Source: Acidobacteriota bacterium
Lineage (GTDB): Bacteria; Acidobacteriota; Terriglobia; Terriglobales; Acidobacteriaceae
DNA length: 11,587 nt
Assembly: GCA_003225595.1 (NCBI GenBank)
Contig: QIAR01000171.1
Location: 1-11,587, forward strand
Reading direction: 5' to 3'
How positions within the stretch are numbered: the first letter of the stretch is position 1; each line of letters opens with the position of its first letter. The translations under genes and the position numbers were made by a program. Shown here one piece after another: positions 1-6,370 of this stretch. A model generated the notes under the pieces. It did not search any database. It was given only the letters and a program-made list of their open reading frames with translations, and was not told the origin of the DNA.

Positions 1-366
1 ATCCGGCCACCCAGTTAGCTAAAACGATCTTGTTGGCCTGGGTGAGCAGATCAACGTGGTGTTTATGTGGAGCGGAGGGCTGAGGGCGGAGCGGCGAGCG
101 TGGCATGACGCGCACAGAGCGGCGAGCGGGAGCGAACAGCCCAGTTCTCTCGTCCCCAGTCGGATGGCCAGGCTCTGGATTCCCGATTACGGCGAGGACC
201 GGCTCGGAGGGACTATGCTGCTCCCCGTCCCGGTTCCATGTCAGCACGATCCATAGGAGTGCAGTCCGTTAAGCGTGCATTGCGTTCTGCTGCGGGGGCG
301 TCGCACGGCGCGTTCGCACTGCGCTGCGTACCGCATCGGGACAGCGTCAATGAAAGGCGTCAACAA
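1..366. other. Gene-free leader region, no supported feature
   Basis: I see no convincing gene here. The short open frames carry no recognisable domain, are rich in Arg, Ser and Ala, and overlap one another in several frames, as expected from GC-rich noncoding DNA. The first 60 bases could be read on the minus strand as the tail of a truncated coding frame (…LLTQANKIVLANWVAG), but that is too short to support. A perfect 12-bp direct repeat lies at 89-100 and 117-128. The end of this stretch contains a plausible ribosome binding site (AAAGG, about 351-356) for the DUF262 remnant starting at 367. Confidence 0.6.
89..128. repeat. 12-bp direct repeat pair
   Basis: The sequence GAGCGGCGAGCG occurs perfectly at 89-100 and again at 117-128, 28 bp start to start, inside a GC-rich stretch without a gene. 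Its role is unknown. With only two copies and biased composition it may be chance. Confidence 0.45.
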
Positions 367-1552
367 ATGGCTGTCAAAATCGAAGCGTCGGAAAAGCCAC
401 TCCAGAAGGTCTTCTCTAGCGACTACGACTTTTTTATTCCTTTGTACCAGCGTCCCTATGCTTGGACACTCAAAGAGTCGGGGGAACTCTTCAGCGATTT
501 GGTTGACAACATGGGGCCGGATGGAACCTCGATTGAGGAAACGAATCCATACTTTCTTGGCAGTGTTGTGCTGGTGAAGGGCGCGACACACCACATGCCG
601 ATGTTGTTGATGGGCAGCAACGGCTGACGACGCTCACGATTTTGTTTTCAGCACTTCGACCGATGCTAACGCAAACTGAAGCCGCTGGATTGACGGCCCT
701 CCTGTATGAAACAGCCAACCCGATTCTCGGCACCAGCAACCGTTACCGCTTGATGCTTCGCCAGCAAGATGCAGGATTCTTTCAGACCTACGTGCAAAAT
801 ACGGATGGCATGGACAAGCTGAAGAACGTTAGTACCGCGAACCTGACGGATAGCAAGTACAACATTCGGGAGAATTCGCTGCTTTTCCTAAAGGAATTGA
901 CAACTCTCTCGCCAGCAAAAAGGTCACGCCTTGCGCAGTTCGCCGCACGTCGTTGTTACTTCGTGGTTGTGTCAACTCCAGATTTCGACGCTGCTTATCG
1001 CATTTTCACAGTCCTAAACAGCCGTGGCCTCAACCTGACGCACAGCGACATTCTGAAAGCCGAATTGATAGGCACAATCCATCCCTCTGAACAGGAAATG
1101 TATACGCGCAAGTGGGAAGCCACCGAAGATGCTGTTGGCCGTGAGGAATTCCAAGAACTGTTTGCACACATACGCATGATTTATCGAAAGGCGAAGCTGA
1201 AGGAAACGTTGTTAGAGGAATACAAGAAATATGTCGTACCTGCTGGCACGAACGCTGCCGATTTCATTGACAACGTGATGCAGCCTTATGCCGATGCCTA
1301 CGAAGTGATAAAGACGGGAACCTACCAGAGTCTAACAGTGCAGTGAATCAACTGCTTGGATGGCTGAACCAAATCGACAATTTTGACTGGATGCCACCCG
1401 CAATCGTATTCATGTCACGGAACATGAACGACGCGTTGGCTGTCGAAAAGTTCTTGAAGGACTTGGAACGGCTGGCCGCTGGGCAGATGGTGCTGCGTGC
1501 CAACATCATTCACGCTATCGCATCAATGTGGAAGAGATGGCGAGAGCCCTGA
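367..1552 (+). pseudogene. DUF262 (GmrSD-like) restriction protein, frameshifted and C-terminally truncated
   Basis: This is a broken DUF262 protein, the ParB/GmrS-like nucleotide-binding half of type IV (GmrSD-type) restriction systems, which in that family act against modified phage DNA. The start at ATG 367 gives MAVKIEASEKPL and the N-terminal motif IPLYQRPYAW. Around 580-585 the frame must slip by -1: upstream reads YFLGSVVLVKG and downstream reads ADVVDGQQRLTTLTIL from 597, which includes the hallmark DGQQR motif. The second frame continues through FTVLNSRGLNLTHSD (about 1000-1050) to YQS at 1323-1331. Another -1 slip is then needed to reach SNSAVNQLLGWLNQIDNFDW from 1331. The third frame stops at 1552 after LERLAAGQMVLRANI, and a further slip near 1510 is possible. 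The usual C-terminal DUF1524 HNH nuclease region is absent. No slippery heptamer is visible, so this is best read as a decayed gene. Sequencing error is the main alternative. Confidence 0.85.
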
Positions 1553-1750
1553 GGCCCTGCTTACGCCAAAACTATGACAACGTTGTATCAGCGGCGGGCA
1601 GAAGAGGCCCCTGCTATCATGATTCGCCACAAGGCCCCATGATCATGGATACGACGTTGTTTGGTGCTCTGTAAGAGCTTTTGGAACAGTTTGTCTCTTC
1701 AGGAGTAGGCACTCGAAAGAGACCAAGCCAACTCTGCATCAGGAAAGAAA
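1553..1750 (+). promoter_or_regulatory. Palindrome-rich leader of the AlkP-superfamily gene at 1751
   Basis: This gap separates the DUF262 remnant from the next gene and must hold that gene's promoter unless transcription reads through. It contains several symmetric elements: ACAACGTTGT at 1577-1586 with a near copy ACGACGTTGT at 1651-1660, ATCATGAT at 1616-1623, the perfect 12-bp palindrome CCATGATCATGG at 1637-1648, and a 7-bp inverted pair GTCTCTT/AAGAGAC at 1693-1699 and 1717-1723. Such sites could bind a dimeric regulator. No convincing -35/-10 pair could be picked. The gene start is supported by AGGAAAG at about 1740-1746. Confidence 0.35.
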
Positions 1751-3133
1751 ATGAAAATTTGCGTTCTCGGTCTTGATTGCGCAGCGCCGGAGATTGCTTT
1801 CGGCGACGACCGCCTGCGCAATTTCCGCCGTTTGATGCAGAGAGGCACTTGGGGACTCCTGGAGAGCGTCATCCCGCCGATTACGGTACCGGCATGGATG
1901 TGCCTCTCCACCAGCCAGGATCCTGGTTCGCTGGGTGTTTACGGGTTTCGCAATCGCATTAACTATACCTACAGCGGACTCGGCATCGTGGATTCCTCTT
2001 CGATTCAAGCACCGGCGGTCTGGGATTATCTCGGTCAGAAGGGAAAGTGCTCGATTGTGGTCGGCGTGCCGCCCGGGTTCCCGCCGCGAAACATAAATGG
2101 CATAAGCATCGGCTGCTTTCTCACGCCGGATGCAGCGACGAATGAATTCACGCATCCGGCGGAGATCAAGAAAGAGATCACCGCGCTCGTGGGTGAATAC
2201 CCCGTCGACGTGCCCGGTTTCCGAACCGATAACAAGGATTGGCTCAAACAGCAGATCTTCGAGATGAGCCGCAAGCAGTGGAAGGTGGTCCGCTACCTGC
2301 TTACCGAGAAGGTGTGGGACTATTTCCACTTCGTAGATATTGGCCTGGACCGCGTGCATCACGGCTTCTGGGACTGCTATGACAAGCGGCACATTCACTA
2401 CCAGCGCGGGAATCACTACGAAAACGTCATTCCGGAGTATTATCTCTGGCTAGACGAGCAGATCGGCAGGGTTCTCGAAATACTGGACAAGGATACCGTG
2501 ATTCTCGTTGTTTCTGATCACGGCGCACAGCGCTTGGACGGCGGCTTCGCCGTCAACGAGTGGTTGATCAAGGAAGGGCTGCTGGTGCTGAATGAATTCC
2601 CGAAAGAGCCGACGCCATTCGCCAAGCTCAAGGTGAACTGGGCAAAAACGAAAGTGTGGAGCGAAGGCGGCTACTACGCGCGGGTCTTCTTCAATGTGGA
2701 AGATCGCGAGCCGCGGGGCATCATCCCAGCCTCTCAATACGAGTCGTTCCGTGATGAAATGAAACAGCGCTTAGGGGCGCTTACGGACGACAAGGGCCGC
2801 CCGCTCAATTCGCTAGTTTTCAAACCTCAGGAAATTTACCGAAACGTCCGCAACGTCGCGCCTGACCTGATCGTGCATTTCGGACGGCTGTACTGGCGCT
2901 CGATCGGTAGCGTCGGCCATGGGCGATTTCATCTGAAAGAAAACGACACTGGCCCCGATGCCTGCAATCACGCACAGTTTGGGATGTTTATCCTGGCGGC
3001 GCCGAACTCTCCGCTGCACGGGGAACACACAGGGGCCCACCTGCTGGATGTGATGCCGACGTTGCTCGATCTCGCGGGATACGAGATTCCCGGCACGATG
3101 CAAGGGCGATCTCTGGTTGCTGCCGCGAAGTAA
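1751..3133 (+). CDS. Cytosolic AlkP-superfamily phosphohydrolase/phosphodiesterase (type I phosphodiesterase fold)
   Basis: This 460-aa protein belongs to the alkaline phosphatase superfamily, close to the type I phosphodiesterase/nucleotide pyrophosphatase and COG3379 'predicted phosphohydrolase or phosphomutase' group. Two-metal catalysis is indicated by Asp9 (VLGLDC), nucleophile Thr45 (PPITVPAW), Asp200 and His204 (DRVHHGFW), Asp256-His257 (VSDHG) and His407 (CNHAQFG). No signal peptide or membrane segment is present, so it should act in the cytosol. ATG 1751 is preceded by a good ribosome binding site (AGGAAAG). The C-terminus (HLLDVMPTLLDLAGY…GRSL) is the usual end of the fold. It is shorter than the two minus-strand relatives and lacks their central beta-rich insert. 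Its stop lies 2 nt from the stop of the convergent operon. The substrate is unknown; phosphate esters, phosphodiesters or phosphosugars are all possible. Confidence 0.85.
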   Translation: MKICVLGLDCAAPEIAFGDDRLRNFRRLMQRGTWGLLESVIPPITVPAWMCLSTSQDPGSLGVYGFRNRINYTYSGLGIVDSSSIQAPAVWDYLGQKGKCSIVVGVPPGFPPRNINGISIGCFLTPDAATNEFTHPAEIKKEITALVGEYPVDVPGFRTDNKDWLKQQIFEMSRKQWKVVRYLLTEKVWDYFHFVDIGLDRVHHGFWDCYDKRHIHYQRGNHYENVIPEYYLWLDEQIGRVLEILDKDTVILVVSDHGAQRLDGGFAVNEWLIKEGLLVLNEFPKEPTPFAKLKVNWAKTKVWSEGGYYARVFFNVEDREPRGIIPASQYESFRDEMKQRLGALTDDKGRPLNSLVFKPQEIYRNVRNVAPDLIVHFGRLYWRSIGSVGHGRFHLKENDTGPDACNHAQFGMFILAAPNSPLHGEHTGAHLLDVMPTLLDLAGYEIPGTMQGRSLVAAAK

Positions 3134-3135
3134 CC

Positions 3136-5286
3136 CTACTTGCTGGGTTCCGGAGCCACTGTCCACGGCTTGCCATCGAAGTAGGTGGGCAGCCCTAGGC
3201 CGAAGAGCTTCAGGATGGTGGGAGCCACGTCCACGATGGCGGGCTTTTCCTCGGCAATCTTCCGGTTACAGAAGAGAACACCAGGAACCAGCCGAGGGTC
3301 GATGCAGTGATCGCCACTCCAGGCTTTGGTGTTGTCCTCGAAGAGTTGGGTAGTGACCCTTCCAGTGACGGAATCCCATGATGCGCGGAAACCTGCGCCG
3401 TAGCCGACGATCAAATCGGGCGCGTTGTCGACGTAAGGTCCAGCGAACACTGCGTCGCAATCGAAGACTCCGGTGATGCCGATGCCTCCGGAGGCTGGGT
3501 CCACCAGGCCATTCAGCTTGGTGCGGAGTTCGTTCTTGAGCGTTTCACTTTCTGTGCCTGGTTCGACAATGCCTTCCCGTTCGCGGCCTTTCAGATTCAA
3601 GTAGAGACCGTTAAGGCCCATGGTGTAGGCGAGGGTGCGCGACCAATCCACGTCCTGGAACCAGTCGCCGCTCTCACTCTTGCCGGAATTCAACGCGAGA
3701 TACCCATTCTGATGCAGCCACGCGTTCAGGTTGACGCAGCGGGTAAACGACTTGAAGCCGTGATCGGAGACCGCGAGCAGCAAGGTCTTGTCGTCGATCT
3801 GGTCCATGACTCGGCCAATAAGGTCGTCCATGCGGCGATAGAGATCTTCGATCACACTTGGCCGCTGGTCGCGGGGAACCTTTCTCGCCGCCGGATGGTC
3901 ATCTTCCAGATAGCGCCAGAACATGTGCTGTACGCGATCAGTCGTGTCGAAAACACAGACACAGAGGCCCTGCGGAGTTTTGTCCAGAGCATCGAAGAGC
4001 ATGCGCTCGCGATCCTCATGGTTGGCGTAACACTGCGCGAGGAAGGCTTGGTCGTCGAGGACCTCTTCGTTGAGCGCCCAGGTGTCTTCTGCCAAACCAA
4101 GAGTGGCGTAGGGACCGAAAAGTTTCGCCAGATAGATGGAGTAAGTCACAGGGTGAGAGATGGGAAGATCCGGCCTCCCCGGATCAATATTCACAGGCGT
4201 GACATACACTTCCACCTCGGGTGAAAGCTGCTTCACATAGAAGCGGCAGATGCCTCGAGCGGTGAAGCCCAGGCCGGCCTTGAATTTCACCGGTATCCAC
4301 TCGGAGTATTCCCGGATTTTCAGCGTAAACTTCTGCGAATCCACTTCGATGCGCGCCTGGTTGTGCCTGAGATCGGCACGTAGCTCGAAATCAACACGCA
4401 GTCCGCTGCCGGAATTCGTAGCCAGCGGATCCTCGGGACCAGGAATATAGGAACGAAAGACAGAGCCATGCCGCTCGATAGGAATCCGTACCCCGCCCTC
4501 GCGAAATTTGTCGCCGGCGCCACGGGTGGTGCAGAAGCAGAACGTGCCTTGGCTGCCTTTCAGATCGGGGACGCACATACCCGAGAGCAATACACCTGGA
4601 AACTTTTCCGGTGGGAAGGTGACAGGAACGCGGATCACCGAGCAAAAGATGCCCGCCTTCCCCAGCCAATGCCAGAAAGGCGTACCACGACGCAGGCCCT
4701 TGATTTCAGGTTTGCCCAGTGGCACCGAGTACTCGCCGATGCGCAGGCGCCGTTTCGGCCCGCGAATCTGGGCAGAAGAGAGAAAAGGAAGATAGCTGCT
4801 AAGGTCTCTGGCGAGGAAATCGTAAATGTTGTGCTTGCCGGGATTCACTCCAGTCTGGAAGGTAGACCATGCAACCGGGGAGATAGCCGGGCAGGTGGTT
4901 CGAAGCGGGAGGAAGGTCCCTTGGTCGCGCAGTTTTGCCAGGTGGCTCAGCTTTCCTTCCTGCATGAACCTGTCGGCCAACTCGGGGTCCATGCCGTCGA
5001 AACCAAGAATGATGGCTCGCGTGACCTGGGCCTTGCCGTAAGCTTTCCGCCGACGCAGGAGCCGGAGAACGTGACGGAAGGGCCACGTCAAGAAGGCGTA
5101 CACGGAATACAGGAAGGCGACGAAGAGAGTCCAGAACGACGACAAGACCGCGAAGCCCGCGCCCGGGCCCGCGTAGGCCTCACTGCGCACCGGAAACAGC
5201 AGGACGAGGCCGATTACAACAACCAGGACAGGAACCAGATTGAGTAGCCCCGGTTTTCTTACCGCGGGAGCAATCGGCCACTTCAT
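3136..5286 (-). CDS. Membrane-anchored AlkP-superfamily phosphohydrolase/phosphomutase (COG3379-like)
   Basis: This 716-aa enzyme is a clear paralogue of the lipoprotein enzyme upstream in the same operon. A hydrophobic segment (about residues 14-32) ends in a signal-like SEAYAGPGAGF sequence. A second membrane helix (about 45-70) is followed by a strongly basic stretch (RHVLRLLRRRK). The catalytic domain starts near 90, with Asp97 (GFDGMDP), nucleophile Ser136 (AISPVAW), Asp450 and His454 (DTTDRVQHMFW), Asp508-His509 (VSDHGF) and His660 (WSGDHCIDP). Between about 255 and 395 lies an insert of likely beta structure, ending in ICRFYVK…VTPVNIDP, shared with the paralogue. ATG 5286 overlaps the upstream gene's TGA (ATGA), so translation is probably coupled. 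The ribosome binding site is weak. By the positive-inside rule the catalytic domain could face the cytosol. The substrate is unknown. Confidence 0.85.
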   Translation of the reverse strand: MKWPIAPAVRKPGLLNLVPVLVVVIGLVLLFPVRSEAYAGPGAGFAVLSSFWTLFVAFLYSVYAFLTWPFRHVLRLLRRRKAYGKAQVTRAIILGFDGMDPELADRFMQEGKLSHLAKLRDQGTFLPLRTTCPAISPVAWSTFQTGVNPGKHNIYDFLARDLSSYLPFLSSAQIRGPKRRLRIGEYSVPLGKPEIKGLRRGTPFWHWLGKAGIFCSVIRVPVTFPPEKFPGVLLSGMCVPDLKGSQGTFCFCTTRGAGDKFREGGVRIPIERHGSVFRSYIPGPEDPLATNSGSGLRVDFELRADLRHNQARIEVDSQKFTLKIREYSEWIPVKFKAGLGFTARGICRFYVKQLSPEVEVYVTPVNIDPGRPDLPISHPVTYSIYLAKLFGPYATLGLAEDTWALNEEVLDDQAFLAQCYANHEDRERMLFDALDKTPQGLCVCVFDTTDRVQHMFWRYLEDDHPAARKVPRDQRPSVIEDLYRRMDDLIGRVMDQIDDKTLLLAVSDHGFKSFTRCVNLNAWLHQNGYLALNSGKSESGDWFQDVDWSRTLAYTMGLNGLYLNLKGREREGIVEPGTESETLKNELRTKLNGLVDPASGGIGITGVFDCDAVFAGPYVDNAPDLIVGYGAGFRASWDSVTGRVTTQLFEDNTKAWSGDHCIDPRLVPGVLFCNRKIAEEKPAIVDVAPTILKLFGLGLPTYFDGKPWTVAPEPSK

Positions 5287-6113
5287 ATTTCAATCCCTAA
5301 TATGCTCTTGAACACAAAGCCTGCCAGGATCGAGAGGACAAAGAAAACGATGATCCAGTTCGACTCGAATATAACGAGATCGATGTTGCGCGGCGGATAA
5401 GCCACCTCAATGGATTGAATCGGGCCATTTGTCGGCAATGCGGGTTCGCCCGAGGTAAACAGCCGTTCCCAGAAACGGTCACGCCGGCGCGTGGGAGAGA
5501 TGCGGGCGAGATCCTGCGAGACGACCACCTGCTTGGAAAACGTCTCCCCAGCCGCGGCGACGTTTATATTGTACGTCCCGTTTATTTCCGCGACCACTCG
5601 CCACACCACTTCGCTGTCCGCCGGAAGGTGGACAGCTGGCGCGGAAAGCGCCATTTCCCTGGGTAACTCTAGCGAGACTTCGTTGAGAGCATCCGGGCTA
5701 ACGGCTCGCACCCTTACGAGGAAAGGTTGCGCATGCTGCAATGGCATCCAACCCAAGTACCGGTCCAATTGCACGATGAGCAACGTAATAGGAAGGATCA
5801 CCAACAACAGTGGCTTGAAGGCCAGACGGATGTAACGAGCGGTGCCGCGCAGGATTCGGCCATAAGATTGCATCACGACCGGCAGTTGGTCCTGAAAGAG
5901 ACGGACTGCCAGCAGGTGCGCCTTGAGCTGATCTTTGGCTGCCCGGATCGCTTTCTGGTCAGAGACAGCACGAAACACGAGCACCATCAACAGCCCAACC
6001 ACAAGCGAAACCGCGATCACCAGCATGACTGGGCTGTTGATCAGAGGAAGGCGGAGAGCCACGACGGAGAACCAACGCATGGCGATGACTGAGGCGATCA
6101 TCGGCAGTTTCAT
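5283..6113 (-). CDS. Three-helix membrane protein with Oxa1/EMC3-like plan and extracytoplasmic domain
   Basis: This 276-aa protein has a membrane helix at about 26-48, a charged, probably helical or coiled-coil cytosolic stretch (about 50-96, with AAKDQLKAHLLAVRLFQD), and a second helix at about 98-117 beginning with KPLLLVILPITLL. An extracytoplasmic region (about 120-250) looks like a beta-sandwich, with alternating strands such as VVWRVVAEINGTYNINV. A last helix lies at about 252-271. The N-out, coiled-coil, helix, helix order resembles DUF106/EMC3/TMCO1 members of the Oxa1 insertase superfamily, with an added ectodomain between the last two helices. That assignment is inference from layout, not from a certain motif. 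ATG 6113 lies 22 nt after the upstream stop and lacks an obvious ribosome binding site; Met5 or Met12 are alternatives. The TGA overlaps the start of the next gene by 4 nt. It may insert or hold the anchored enzymes. Confidence 0.7.
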   Translation of the reverse strand: MKLPMIASVIAMRWFSVVALRLPLINSPVMLVIAVSLVVGLLMVLVFRAVSDQKAIRAAKDQLKAHLLAVRLFQDQLPVVMQSYGRILRGTARYIRLAFKPLLLVILPITLLIVQLDRYLGWMPLQHAQPFLVRVRAVSPDALNEVSLELPREMALSAPAVHLPADSEVVWRVVAEINGTYNINVAAAGETFSKQVVVSQDLARISPTRRRDRFWERLFTSGEPALPTNGPIQSIEVAYPPRNIDLVIFESNWIIVFFVLSILAGFVFKSILGIEI

Positions 6114-6135
6114 GGTGAGGCGGTCGCCGGGGAAC

Positions 6136-6345
6136 CTACTCGATGTAGCCCAGGCCCTGCAGTCGTTTCTTTACTGTTTCCTGTGACGTGGAATTGCCCC
6201 GCTCGGGAGGAAGCAGCCGCTTCACTTCTTTCTCGATGGTGTGGAGCACGAACTCGTCCACGGACGAATAGCCGGATGCCTCGGCGCACTGCTTGACCTG
6301 TTCCAGGAACTCCCCTTCAATCTTCACCTTGTGAGAACCAAACAT
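6136..6345 (-). CDS. Small ribbon-helix-helix-like protein with LGY tail
   Basis: This 69-aa protein starts with a beta strand followed by two helices (SHKVKIEGEFLEQVKQC, then SSVDEFVLHTIEKEVKRL), the pattern of CopG/Arc-type ribbon-helix-helix proteins that dimerise and often bind operators. A linker rich in Ser, Thr and Glu leads to a conserved-looking end, VKKRLQGLGYIE, whose RLQGLGYI (61-68) resembles KLASLGYV in the sulfatase-fold protein of this locus. The start at 6345 is supported by a strong GGAGGA site about 6 nt upstream. It sits third-to-last in the operon, 25 nt after the lipoprotein enzyme gene and 22 nt before the membrane protein gene. It could autoregulate the operon or act as an adaptor. 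No toxin partner is visible, so a toxin-antitoxin role is unlikely. Confidence 0.75.
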   Translation of the reverse strand: MFGSHKVKIEGEFLEQVKQCAEASGYSSVDEFVLHTIEKEVKRLLPPERGNSTSQETVKKRLQGLGYIE

Positions 6346-6370
6346 CGGATTCCTCCGGGGTATTCTTGCC

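Noticed and set aside
56..256. Small plus-strand open frame of 66 codons
   Set aside because: There is no ribosome binding site or domain, and it spans the GC-rich direct repeats with composition like the noncoding surroundings.
580..590. Programmed -1 ribosomal frameshift in the DUF262 gene
   Set aside because: No X XXY YYZ slippery heptamer is present at the shift point, the family does not use frameshifting to my knowledge, and a second shift is needed later.
1739..2416. Minus-strand open frame (225 codons) opposite the 460-aa gene
   Set aside because: The plus strand encodes catalytic AlkP motifs there; the antisense translation matches no family I know.
3131..3150. Possible bidirectional terminator (AACCC/GGGTT pair)
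   Set aside because: The stem is only 5 bp with an 8-nt loop and no T-tract on either strand.
3712..4224. Plus-strand open frame (170 codons) opposite the same gene
   Set aside because: It mirrors codons of the conserved AlkP catalytic domain on the other strand and shows no independent motif or ribosome binding site.
4468..5247. Long plus-strand open frame (259 codons) antisense to the 716-aa enzyme gene
   Set aside because: It lies wholly opposite a conserved enzyme gene, has a charge-rich low-complexity translation with no domain, and is a typical GC-driven shadow.
6136..6345. Antitoxin of a toxin-antitoxin pair
   Set aside because: The fold fits, but the adjacent genes are a 276-aa membrane protein and a large enzyme, with no small toxin such as ParE, RelE or PIN.
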